Source: Acephala macrosclerotiorum (lineage: Eukaryota > Ascomycota > Leotiomycetes > Helotiales > Mollisiaceae). From it: a DNA stretch of 64,000 nt. The stretch covers positions 62,001 to 126,000 of the forward strand of contig MU119256.1 in the NCBI GenBank assembly GCA_014904845.1. The letters run 5' to 3'. Made by a program: the position numbers and the translations under genes. Under the pieces are notes generated by a model. That model did no database searches. It was given only the letters and a program-made list of their open reading frames with translations, and was not told where the DNA came from. Shown in pieces: positions 53,906 to 64,000 of the stretch (position 1 is its first letter; the number at the start of each line of letters is the position of its first letter).

Positions 53906-55354
53906 TCACAAGTCAGAATACAACCTTAAACTCCCATCCTTCAACTCCTTCCTCACCTTAGCACTCAAAATATTATACTCCTCCACAGACCACCCCAAAA
54001 CCCTTGTGAAATGCGCCTGTCCATAACTACTACTCGCATCCAACATATTCTGCTGCTGATACAACCCTATCTTCTTCATTTTGCCCTTCGCCCAAGGGGT
54101 ATTTGGGACTTTAACAACTTTCTCGACCACATTCTCGAAACCAGCTTCGATGATCCATTTCTTTAGGTTGACAGCGACATCAAACGTTTGACCGATCTTA
54201 TTTGCTGCTTCCGAGAGGCCCGATTGCCATTTTTCGATATAGAACGTGGGGTTTTCTTCGTCCTTGGTGGCTTCGTCAAGCTTTGGCGGGGAAGCGTCAT
54301 CTGCTGATGTCGTGCGGGAGTTCGCAGGTTTCTCGAAGTCCCGAACCCAGACTTCGAATTCGGTGCATTCGATGTAGCCTCCAGGGTTCAGATGAGCGAA
54401 TGCTCTTGCAAGGAGATTCGGCCAATCTTTGATGGCGCCTGCGAGCATGCGGATGTGGATGTAGTCGTATTTTTGACCGATCCACTCGTCCTCTGCATCG
54501 TCGACAATAAATTCTAAGTTTGGTGGGAGCCTTGGTGTTGTTTAGATACAGTTGAGAGAGAATGCGAAGGATGACTTGCCATTGTGGTTGAATGGGCGAA
54601 AGGTCTGAGCCAAGGATGTGGGATTCTGGGTGCATGCTTAAAGATCTGGTCAGGATACGAGATCATCTGCGACATCACAAGTCCCTACGTACTCTGCAAA
54701 ATCGATTGCCCAAATACCAGTACCAGTTCCGACATCAAGAACTCGGCCAGGATTGTTGATCGGAGCTTCGTAAAGCTGGCCGTCGTATACCATAGTGAAT
54801 ATTTGGTGATGCTGAGGAGCATGTTAGAGAAGTCGACGATTCGCAGCAGAACACACATACTAGATCAAGTCTGTCTTGTTCCGCTTCATCATTTGGCTAT
54901 CCTAGAGTCAGCTTAGGCCTCTTTGGTAGGTTTGTGCAATGTACAAGTAGATAAGCCCCGTCTTTGTATCCATGGTAACGTCGCCCATGCTGTTAGAAAA
55001 ATTACCCGCTGCGCATGCTGCTGGATCAAGATCCAAGATCCTGCAAGCATACCTCTTCCCTATGTATCGTGAGTGAGTGCATAAAAGTCACCATGAATAT
55101 TGTGAGACATACCTGTATTTCATGATCTCACTGTAGAGAGATGTTCGCTCGCTTGGATTGCTGTCGAGCGACCAGTCTCAGTTCACACCCCTTCTAGATC
55201 AGTGGTCAACACTCACTCCGCATCATCTCCATACGCCGAGTCATTTCCAAGTTTTGAATGTCCTGCTTGCGTCAGAAATAAGCCTCCTTCAAGATCACTA
55301 CCAACCCACATCTGCCTCCAACTCATTCGTTGCAGATGGGTTCGGTGTCGCCAT
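53906..55354 (-). CDS. LaeA-like SAM-dependent methyltransferase, possible frameshift
   Basis: Nine short exons can be read (55306-55354, 55217-55262, 55113-55160, a 7-bp microexon 55053-55059, 54944-54989, 54860-54895, 54693-54811, 54580-54636, 53906-54530). The product follows the UMTA/LaeA pattern: YREEHGRRYHGYK, PNDEAEQDRLDLHHQIF, motif I GRVLDVGTGTGIWAIDFA, SHILGSDLSPIQPQW, FIVDDAEDEW, YIHIRMLAGAIKDWP, AHLNPGGYIECTEFEVW. The intron 54531-54579 has a GC donor (TG|GCAAGT) and the join PQW|LPPNLEF is exact. In exon 54944-54989 one base too many (AAAGAACGGGG near 54960) breaks the frame between GYKE and GAYLLPNDE; either a sequence error, a recent lesion, or translation starts downstream. 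Such enzymes often lie in secondary-metabolite clusters, here beside a P450. Confidence 0.75.
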
Positions 55355-55979
55355 GCTGAATAAATTTGAATGAACTTTTGATCCTATGGACACAGAAATT
55401 CCTACGGGTACTATTGAAGACGACCAGAAGAAAGCAACTGGAAAATGAATTTCCAGTGTGTGCATTACCACCTACTGTGTGTATGCATGTAGAACATCAC
55501 TAATACCGATGTGGTGTGGCGGGGTTTCTGACAGCTCGGGCAGCTGCACGTACCGGACCTGAGTCCACATAAGGGGTTTTCACCGCTGCACCTCCAAAAG
55601 CCAAGAAGTGACATTGGCCAGAGGGGAAGATCCCATTCGCAGAGGGTCTGTTATATCAGCACGGTATCCTGCTTAGAAGCCGGGAAAATGGGGACGAGTC
55701 GGTAAAAGGTTTATGTTTGTGGACTTTTCGGGAAGGAACTCGCGAAGTGGGGTGACTGCAGGTGCTCAACATCACCAAAAGTGGAGGTCGCAACGGAGAT
55801 GCGATCAAGAAAAGAACCATGAAAGCAAGCTAGATAACTGCCGGGCAGAACATGCGGATCATTTCGAGTGCATCATGTTGTAGACTTATCGAATAACCCT
55901 GCAGACGTCTTTTAGGACCAAGGGCTCACGTGAGCGGGTTTACAACGAGACAACTTCTTCTTTCTTACTTTCCTAAACC
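55355..55979. other. Intergenic; no gene seen
   Basis: Upstream of the methyltransferase and 3' of the sugar transporter. No coding, RNA or repeat signal supported. Confidence 0.4.
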
Positions 55980-57700
55980 TTATCTTTCACCTCCCCCCTT
56001 CTCCCCGTTAATCTCGATAATCTCACCAATCGTCAACTCTGTAACAAAATGCCTCTCCCCATCAAAAATACAATCAATCTCCTCAAGCGTCATCCTCTTC
56101 GTCTCCGGAAAGTAAATCCACATAACCACCACCTCTCCAAAACACCAAAACGCACTAATCAAATAGAATCCCCAACCAGACCAATCCATCGCGTAAGGGA
56201 TAACGTATGTGTTGAAGAATGCAGCGAGGTAACAGGCGCCGTTGAAGACTGCGAGACCGTTGGCGCGGAGCGAGTAGGAGAGAACTTCGATAGGGTAGAG
56301 GTAGGAGAGGGGTGTCCAGACGAGGGAGTACCAGCCGTAGAAGAAGAATATTAGGAAGACGATTGCTGCTGAGGCGGTGGAGTTGTCGTTTCTGGTGTAG
56401 AGCTTCGTGAGGACGGCGTTGATGATGAGCGTGAGACCCATCGATGTTGTTGATACGACTGATATTTTGTTAGCGGAAATGTTGGACGTGGATGTGAGAC
56501 TTACTGAATCCGCCACGGTGGCCAAATTTGTCGACATAGAGACTTCCCACAACAGCACAGAGCAGATTCCAGACACTAAGGCCGATGTTGATCGCCAGCT
56601 GAGTGGGGACACTCGTCATGCCTGCAGTGTCAAGGACCGTTCCAAGGTAGTAAGTAATCGTGTTATTCCCCGACAATTGGCAGAACACTGCACATCCGTT
56701 ATCAGTCAAACATTCTCCTCTTCAACTCGTCCTCTACATACCAGCAACAGCAATATTGCACCCCATCCTCCACCTATTCGGCTTCGTCATAAATAACGCC
56801 TTAAAATTCGTCTTCTGCACAGTCTTCTCAAACGCCAACGTCTGAGCAATCTCCTCATACTCCAACGCTACAACTGTCGAATCCGGATCTCCATTTCCAT
56901 GCCATTTAATTAACATAGCTCGAGCTTCCTCATGGCGATCTTGATACATCAGCCATCTAGGGGATTCGGGGATGAAGGGAAGGGGTGCGAGACAGAGGAT
57001 TGAGGGGAGAAATTGTAAGAGAGAGGGCATTCGCCAACTCCAGGTTGAGTCGATGTATTGGGATCCGTAGGTGATGGCTGCGGCTAGGATACCGCCTACG
57101 TACCAGAAGGCACCGTAGAGTCCAGTGAGGGTGGCTCGGTATTTTGGGTGGGAGACTTCAGCTACGTATCTGCTCCTTGTTAGCTCTTGATCCTCTTCGT
57201 CATTCTGTTTCCTCAACCATCACATCTTCCCTTTCTCTTCAGATCTAGCGAGGGAAGAAAGCACTCACGAAGGACCAGCCACACTCCCCAACGTAACACT
57301 CAACCCAACAATAAACCTCCCAATACAAAACATCGCCTCATGCACCGCAGCACCCTGAATCGTCGCCTCGGTCATAGCCACCAAAGCCGTAACAGCAATC
57401 CCCCACTTCCTCCCCCATCTATCAGGAATATATCCCGAGAACGGCATTGCCATGATACAGCCCAGAAAAACAACAGCGACGTTCAGAGAAGTCAGGGAGG
57501 TGGAGAGCTTGAAGTAGTCTGCGTAGGACGGGAGAATTTGGAGTCCGTTCATCATGGAGGAGTCATAGCCTTGGGTTGCTGAATTCTGGAGAGGCTTTAG
57601 TTGGTGTAGGGGGGGGGAGGATGAGGGGAGGTACTGAGGTTGCGACGAAGACTACTAGGACCATCATTATGAGGCCATTGCGATCTAATCCCTCCGACAT
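55980..57700 (-). CDS. MFS sugar transporter, lactose/cellodextrin-permease type
   Basis: Five exons (57635-57700, 57269-57585, 56742-57169, 56505-56687, 55980-56458) with introns of 49, 99, 54 and 46 bp give 490 residues and no lesions. Sugar-porter signatures: GYDSSMMNGLQILPSYADYF in TM1, DRWGRKWGIAV after TM2, the loop EVSHPKYRATLTGLYGAFW, PESPRWLMYQDRHEEA after TM6, FCQLSGNNTITYYLGTVLD in TM7, PIEVLSYSLRANGLA and the closing PETKRMTLEEIDCIFDGE. The lineage with QLSGNN and AKxxLxKWHGNGD is the lactose-permease/cellodextrin-transporter group. It is divergent from an intracellular GH3 beta-glucosidase with 542 bp between starts, so uptake of cellobiose or another beta-glucoside followed by cytosolic hydrolysis is the likely role. 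Confidence 0.92.
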
Positions 57701-58242
57701 CTTGGATATCTTCCCTTGTGAGGTTTGTCGTTCTTAGTAGCTTTGTCGAACTTATCTGAAGAAATTAAATCAGGTTCTGATGGGTGTTGGAACAAACAGG
57801 ATAAGTTCAAAATCTCCCACCTCTCAATTCAGGGTCTCTATCTCATATATACATCCCTCTCAACTTAAATGTCCCAACCTTGATAGGGTTTCTGTGCCGG
57901 AGAGATACGCATCGGCAAGATACAGTGATACACAATCTCATCCCCACCCGCGCGGCGCATCTTATCTTCCACGTGAAAGTATAAATCTGCACAAAAATAA
58001 CGCGTGCCTGGAGGTATGGAGGCCCGAAGTTGTAGAGAAATGTTGGTTAGAGCCGGCTTGACTTCGGATTAACCTCAAGAATGGGGATATCGGCCGGCAA
58101 GGACTTGTTAAGGGACAAATATAAGAGTCTGGATTAGTCTTCCTCTTCTGCATATAGTCTTGATAGGAGTCTTCTTGTGTTACTTGACACCACCACTTGC
58201 TTTCTGCCGAAACAATTTCGGACTCCATGTCACGTGCCAACC
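57701..58242. promoter_or_regulatory. Divergent promoter (sugar transporter / GH3 beta-glucosidase)
   Basis: 542 bp between outward-facing starts, the arrangement of a co-regulated uptake and hydrolysis pair. It contains one ATGTCCCA octamer (about 57869) and a CACGTG box near 58230. No specific regulator site is claimed. Confidence 0.5.
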
Positions 58243-61043
58243 ATGGCTGCCCCTGAGCTTACCGAGCTCCTGTCGAAGCTCACTCTCGAAGAAAAAGTTA
58301 GCCTCCTCTCCGGAGCCGACGGCCGGCAAACGCAAGAGATCCCACGACTTGGGATTGGGTCTCTCAAGGTACCTCTTCCTTCAACTCACCCCCGCTCCGT
58401 TCCTCCCCTCCATCCCTTTCCCGGTCCTCTCCGCTCCTTCTCCCGGCTCCTCCTCAACACAGCCCCCAAAACTAACCCACCCAACAGACAACGGACGGCC
58501 CCGCCGGCGCCCGCGGCTCCCTCTCTGTCAACGGCCCCACCGCCGCCTTCCTCCCCTCCCCCATCGCCCAAGCAGCCACCTGGTCCAAATCTTCCCTGTA
58601 TCAAATCGGGCGCCTCCTCTCTCGAGAAGCGAAAACGAAGAGTGCGCAGGTATTATTAGCGCCAACGATATGTTGTGCGAGGAATCCGCTTGGGGGAAGG
58701 AATTTTGAATGTTTTGGGGAAGATCCGGTGCTTAGTGGAGGATTGGCGAGGGAGTATGTTAGGGGTGTGCAGGAGGGTGGGGAGGTGGGGGTTGCTGCTA
58801 AACATTTGTGAGTTCCCGTTTCCTCGATTGTCCATTCCCACGATCTTCTGCCAAATAAGGAAGGACATTCAGGTGAGGTGAGAAGCTGAGAGAAAAACAG
58901 CGTAGCAAATGAGCAGGAGTTCCAGAGATTTACCATAAACGCTGAAATCGACCAGAAGGCATTGAGGGAGATCTACCTCAAGCCTTTCGAGATGGTAGTC
59001 AAGTCTGAACATCCACCAAAATGTGTAATGTCAGCTTATAACTGTGTCAACGGCCGTCACATGGACATGTCTCCTCTCCTTCAGGCCGTCCTACGAGACG
59101 AATGGAGATTCGAGGGCTTGGTGATGAGCGATTGGGGAGGCACAAACTCCACAGTTGAGAGTGTGCTCGCAGGCTGTGATTTGGAGATGCCCGGACCTCC
59201 CGAAAAGCGCGGTTCCAAAATCCTCTCCCATCTATCCTCCTCCCCGGATCCAAAGTTTTTGGAAACCATTGATGCTTCGGCTCTGAGGATCCTGAAGTTA
59301 CTAGACAGCTTCAGCCTCCTCAACCTCTCACCAGAAGAAGCAACAGCCACTCGCAAACAACCAGAAACATCCTCCACCACAGCCTCAGACCTCCAGCTCG
59401 TCCGCTCCGTAGCAGCAGAAAGTATCGTCCTTCTCAAAAACTCCTCCAAACTCCTCCCTCTTCGCCCAGAATCCCTGAAAGGAAAGAAGATCGCAATGAT
59501 AGGACCCAACGCCAAATTCGGCACGCCAGGGGGAGGAGGTTCGGCTACCATGAATCCGCAGTATCAGACACAGCCACTCGACTCTCTTATTTCCATTCTC
59601 AAAGAGAAAAACATCGATGCGGAGGTAATGTACGAGCCAGGAACATTGACGCATAAATGGCTACCGCTCGTTACTGCTGATCGATGGTCTGTACCCTCGG
59701 TGCCCGGCGAGGGGAAGGAGATTGGCAGTCTGAAGATTGAGTTCTTTGCGACGGACAATTGTTCGGGGCAGGTGGTTGAGATGCAATATCGGGAGTCGAG
59801 TCTCATTGATCTGTTCGACTCCGCGCCCGCTTCATTCTATTCTGACCATAGTCCGCACTCGCTGCGAATCACGAGCATTCTTACGCCATCAACTTCTGGA
59901 ATACATACATTCGAAATCTCCTCCGTCGGAAACGCAAAACTCTTCATCCATGATCATCTTCTGATCGATAATTTCGACTGGACCGAAACAGGCGAGACGT
60001 TCTACAGCTTTGGTTCTGTAGCTAAGCGTGCAAGTCTGGATATGGTTGCGGGAGAAAGATACGAAGTGACGATTGAAGCGAGTTCGAAGACGATCCCGAA
60101 AGGAAGTACAACAGATGATGATCCCATCCACGTCTTCGGCGTCCAACCTTCCGTCAGGATAGGATTTATGGAGCAGCAGCCTACAAATCAACAAATGGTA
60201 GCTGACGCTGTTAAGGTAGCGAAAGAAGCCGATGTGGTGGTCTGTGTGATAGGGCTGAATGACGAGTGGGAATCAGAAGGCTATGACCGTCAATCCATGT
60301 CCCTGCCAGGAACACAAGACGAGCTCATTTGGGCGCTGGCGAGAGGATCCAAAGAGAGATTCGTGGTGGTGAATCAGTCAGGATCTCCCGTGCATATGCC
60401 GTGGGCGGATGAAGTGGATTGTATTGTGCAAGCTTGGTATGGAGGACAGGAGGCGGGGAACGCGTTATGGGATGTGTTGTTGGGAGATGTGAATCCGAGT
60501 GGGAGGTTACCGATTAGTTGGCCGAGGGAGTATGAGGATCTTGGTTTCAAGGGGAAGGAGGAGATATGGCCAGGAAAGGAAGGTGTGGTAAGGTATGAGG
60601 AAGGGACGACGGTGGGGTATAGGTGGTATCAGAGGGAAAAGATAGAGCCGAGGTGGTGGCTGGGATACGGCCTTGGGTACGGAACATTCGATTTTGTCGG
60701 ATCGGTGAATATTGGGAATGAGGGCGAGTGGAAAATCGAAGTCGCGGTGCATAACGTGGGTGGTGTTGAGGGTTCGGAGGTCATGCAAGTTTACTCGTCA
60801 GTTGTTGACGGGATGAAGGAGTTGAGAGCTTTCGAGAAGACGAAAATGCTCCAGCCTGGGGACAAGGAATCGATAAGCATGTCAGTGCGACCGAGAGATC
60901 TCGCGAAATGGAATGGGGACGAAACGGGTCGATGGGTGACAGAAGCCGGGAGGTATGTATTATGGGTTGGAAGGCATGCCAGCGATGAAAACATATTGGA
61001 GTTTGTGGTTACGGTCGCTAGGACCTTAGTTTGGAGGCCATGA
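58243..61043 (+). CDS. GH3 beta-glucosidase with PA14 insertion, intracellular
   Basis: Three exons (58243-58368, 58488-58807, 58901-61043) with 119- and 93-bp introns give 862 residues. N-terminal GH3 barrel: LTLEEKVSLLSGADGRQT, TTDGPAGARG, NPLGGRNFECFGEDP, AAKHF|VANEQEFQRF and the nucleophile Asp in GLVMSDWGGTNS. The second GH3 domain follows (ESIVLLKNSSKLLPLR, IGPNAKFGTPGGGGSA), is interrupted by a PA14 carbohydrate-binding domain (about residues 395-545), and resumes with the acid/base Glu in GLNDEWESEGYDR and WYGGQEAGNALWDVLLGDVN. A fibronectin-like domain closes the protein. No signal peptide, so it should act in the cytosol on imported beta-glucosides, as in Kluyveromyces-type enzymes with this architecture. 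The divergent sugar transporter supports that reading. ATG 58243 is used because the upstream in-frame codons lack an ATG. Confidence 0.93.
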
Positions 61044-61390
61044 TCGGGACAAGTGTAAAATTTGTTGAAACAAGTATTGAGCCTGCGTGCTATGGTACTC
61101 ATGGCTACTGGCGTGGTCGAGTACAGATTATCAGCACTTATTAGGCAACACATTGGAGGAAGGGGTGCTTACCTCTTATCAGTCCCAAGTACCTCTGCTG
61201 CTGTGGGACATTGTACGAAGTCAAGCTAGGAATGGGAGCTTGACTTGACGTAGGATATTGATTCCTCTATGAATGTCCGACCTTCAGTACCTTCAAACAG
61301 ACTATCTATCAGCCATAATGACCGTCACCAAAATCCCACAAAACTTGGTATTCCCCAAACTCCAACAGACAATTTTCTGCTGACAATCTC
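61044..61390. other. Intergenic; no gene seen
   Basis: Convergent 3' region; one reverse ATGTCCCA octamer at about 61204. Confidence 0.4.
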
Positions 61391-62188
61391 TTAATCAATA
61401 ACATACTTCCCCTTCGCCTGGCTTCCTGGTGCCCCATTCACTGCCATTCTGTTCGCACTTCTGACCTTCACACCTTCATCCACAGACCCATCATGACCAC
61501 CGGGTGCGACTCCACCCTTCGATGACCGCGTCGACGTTTCCGGCCCGTCAACCTGATGTGCATAATTACTCGGATGGTTCATCTCAGCCGTATCTCTCGC
61601 AGTGTTATACATATCAAAAACCTTCTCCACAACAGCATCAAGTTCTGCAGGATGAAGCTCTTCTCCAATCGCGAGGCGAATGTCTGTCTCCTCGATGTAG
61701 TCTTGTACTTTCTTCATCTGGTATGCATCTTTTCGGAGCCGGTCGGGGAGGCCTTGACCTTTAAGGAGAGCGAGTATGCCTGCAGTTGCAGTGTTGAGGA
61801 TTCCGAGGACGGTGATTATGGTGGGATGTGTGCTGGCAAGACTGCCGAGGGCTGCGAGGATGGCTCCAACAAGGATTTGGGCAATGAGGGCGGAGTAGCT
61901 GGAAGGATATGGGTTAGCCGTGCCGATATGGAGGGGTGGGCAGAGGACTAACTAGAAGACCTCAAAGCAGTAGTATTTTATGGTTTGACTGCGTTGCAGA
62001 TGAATAATCTCTTTGTAGAGACCACTGGGCTTGGAGCGCGCATTCTCAATCTCGTGTGGGTTGCTAGAAGAAGTACGGACGTTGATACCGATAGCATTGC
62101 GGAAGGTGACGAGGTTGGAGTTGATCGAATGCTGGGCGTCGTCGGATGGGCCGTCGAGCAGCAGAGGGGTGCGCTCTTCGTTCGACAT
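61391..62188 (-). CDS. Fungal SLATT-domain two-TM membrane protein
   Basis: Exons 61953-62188 and 61391-61898 join across a 54-bp GT-AG intron as CFEVFY|YSALIAQILV, giving 247 residues. A polar N-terminus (MSNEERTPLLLDGPSDDAQH) leads to GLYKEIIHLQRSQTIKYY, then two closely spaced hydrophobic helices (SALIAQILVGAILAALGSLA and IITVLGILNTATAGILALL) followed by a conserved helical tail (GLPDRLRKDAYQMKKVQDYI). This is the layout of the fungal SLATT family (PF18142), related to membrane effectors predicted in nucleotide-signalling conflict systems. The C-terminus is disordered. Function in fungi is not established. Confidence 0.8.
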
Positions 62189-62762
62189 GGCGGTTAATAA
62201 TAATAGAAGGGAGCTGAGGTTAGGAGGAAACGGGATGAATAGGAATAAAGAAAGGTACATAGGATGAAACTGAGGTCTACCTCTCTGTCAAGGCTGCCAA
62301 CTCAGCCGTCAGCTGCGACTTCCGCAAGCGTTTGTTTCGTGCAGGTGCCTTGGCAGGAGACTGATGAGGCTCAACATTCCAAATGGCAGACACACCTTCT
62401 CAGTCACCGCACGCTTGTGAGGACCTGCCAGTGTATTGATCGTCAAGCAGGTGCGTATCTTCGTCCAGAAATGCTCTTCAGATGTCATTGTACGCCATGC
62501 CCACTTTAGACTAGGGCGTCCCTGGGCTAGTCTCGGCAGTTGATTGGTGGCTTGAGCCACACCCATTTCATCTCGGCTCTGATTGGTAGTACAGGATCGC
62601 CAGATGACCAGGCCCAAAGATTGTATATCTTGAGACCTGACGCAGCAAGATCAGTTGCCAAGATGTCGAGATCCATATAAGGGGCAAGTGTTCGCTTGAC
62701 CAGAGACTTGAGGAGTTTTCTTGTTTTGTTCGTCACGATCTCACCCTCGCTCAAGAATCAAG
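62189..62762. other. Intergenic; divergent promoter of SLATT and phosphatase genes
   Basis: 574 bp between outward-facing starts; no other signal supported. Confidence 0.4.
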
Positions 62763-64000
62763 ATGCATTTCTCCACGATACTCGCAGCCGTACTTGGCGC
62801 CACGACAGCATATGGGCAAACACAATATACCTCGACAGGCACGGCTGCTGTCGCTGCAGCCGCTGCAACAGCAAAGACCTTGAGTCCAGTGAGCTCGATT
62901 AGAGGAAAGCAATTCGACAGATTCGTCAACATCTGGCTCGAAAACACAGATTTCGACTTGGCAGCCGGCGACCCCTCATTACAATGGGTAGCAAGTCAAG
63001 GCATCACTCTCACTAACTACAACGCAATCACGCATCCCAGTCAACCGAACTATGTTGCGTCTGTGGGAGGAGACACTCATTGGGTGTGGGAGGACTGGTC
63101 ATTCAGGATCGGGTCGGATGTCAAGACTATCGTGGATTTGTTGGAGGATGCGGGTGTGAGTTGGAGTCTATACCAAGAAGATATGCCGTATTCTGGTTTT
63201 GAGGGGAATTGGATTAATCAACAGAATGGGGCGAATGATTATGTTCGAAAACATAAGTGAGTCACTGAATCACGTGCTGCTGTTTTCCGGGTTGAGATCT
63301 GACGGGTTCAGTCCTTTGATGAGCTACGACTCGGTCACCTCGAATGAGGATCGCTTGGCGAAGAGCAAGAATTTCACAATGTTTTACAAGGATTTAGAGG
63401 CAGCAACGTTACCTCAGTGGATGTTCATCACTCCAAACATGAGTAAGTTTCCCCACATTGTCCTCTCGAGTCCTGATATCTGACCTCTTCACAGCCAACG
63501 ATGGTCACGACACCTCCGTTACGGTGGCAGGAGCTTGGGCGAAAGGCTTCCTAGAACCTCTCCTCTCAAATCCAACATTCATGCAAAACACTCTCATCAT
63601 GTTGAGTACGTCTTCTTCCCTCCCTCTCAGCCCTCAGCCTAACAATCACCAGCCTTCGACGAAACAGAATGCTACCTCTGCCGCAACAAAGTCTTCACCG
63701 TCCTCCTCGGAGATGCTATTCCCACATCCCTCCAAGGAACCACCAACGATACGGCATTCAATCATTACAGCATCATGTCAACGGTAGAGAATAATTGGAA
63801 TCTGGGGAATTTGGCGCTGAAAGATGCGAGTGCTCCTGTAATGTTAATACAATAATCCAGTTCCTTCCTTGATGCGCACTTACCTTTCAGACGCCCACCT
63901 GATGCAGCAGGTTGCGATGTTGTGGGGAATCGCAAGTACGTTTGTTACTTTGTTGCTTCCTCTTTGGGAGACTGGGAAATTTTGTTGCTGTTGCACACGG
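62763..64000 (+). CDS. Secreted acid phosphatase (phosphoesterase family), 3' end beyond window
   Basis: Exons 62763-63256, 63312-63442, 63495-63605 and 63653-63837 join in frame and give 307 residues so far. A signal peptide (MHFSTILAAVLGATTAYG) is followed by the PF04185 phosphoesterase pattern: FVNIWLENTDFDLAAGDP with the catalytic-type ENTD, ITHPSQPNYVASVGGDTHW, YQEDMPYSGFEG, MFITPNM|TNDGHDTSV and IIML|TFDETE. This matches the acid phosphatase group typified by Aspergillus PhoA, extracellular enzymes that release phosphate from organic esters. The last coding exon is not settled: after SAP at 63837 an intron seems to run to about 63891, but the following reading could not be confirmed before the window ends. 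Confidence 0.85.

Overview
The window is nuclear DNA of a filamentous ascomycete (Pezizomycotina). The evidence is short spliceosomal introns (mostly 42-60 bp, GT-AG with a few GC-AG), two Zn2Cys6 regulators, a HET-domain gene, a NACHT-ankyrin NLR, CFEM/rhodopsin-like membrane proteins, an LaeA-like methyltransferase, and many C-to-T type nonsense codons that look like repeat-induced point mutation (RIP). The class cannot be fixed from sequence alone. Exon boundaries were worked out by hand from reading frame, splice consensus and family knowledge; none has transcript support.

Layout. 0-1 kb: end of an MFS transporter and a decayed P450. 1.3-14.3 kb: a mixed living/dead organic-acid catabolic region. 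Intact are a 2-pyrone-4,6-dicarboxylate-hydrolase-like amidohydrolase, a Zn2Cys6 regulator divergent from an RraA-type aldolase, a protoglobin and a PrpF-type isomerase. Dead are a sugar transporter, an aconitase and a YHM2-type mitochondrial citrate carrier. 15.2-19.3 kb: a second Zn2Cys6 regulator and a RutA-type pyrimidine monooxygenase. 20.2-28.2 kb: the two halves of what looks like one CFEM-7TM gene lie on either side of an incompatibility/immunity island holding a HET gene with two nonsense codons and an intact NACHT-ankyrin NLR. 29.8-38.7 kb: an MFS relic, a broken glutamate-carboxypeptidase-II-like gene, an M20 hydrolase, and a DAL5-like transporter cut by a 2,142-bp Tc1-type element with perfect terminal repeats. 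39.5-45.4 kb: a hypothetical gene, then a decayed secondary-metabolism-like block: a thioester reductase fused in frame to a gluconokinase-like domain and interrupted in its P-loop by a 475-bp solo LTR, a regulator relic and an FAD-oxidase relic. 45.7-55.4 kb: an intact MFS transporter, a degraded repeat-rich hypothetical gene, a small Cys-rich ORF, an intact P450 and an LaeA-like methyltransferase. 56-61 kb: a sugar transporter divergent from an intracellular GH3 beta-glucosidase. 61.4-64 kb: an SLATT-type membrane protein and a secreted acid phosphatase that runs off the edge.

How the genes may work together. The amidohydrolase, PrpF and RraA families match successive steps of the lower 4,5-cleavage (protocatechuate/gallate) pathway known in bacteria; the aconitase and citrate-carrier relics would fit a tricarboxylate-handling version of it. 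The transporter/GH3 pair looks like a beta-glucoside uptake and hydrolysis unit. The rest of the window is shaped by transposons, RIP-like mutation and gene loss.
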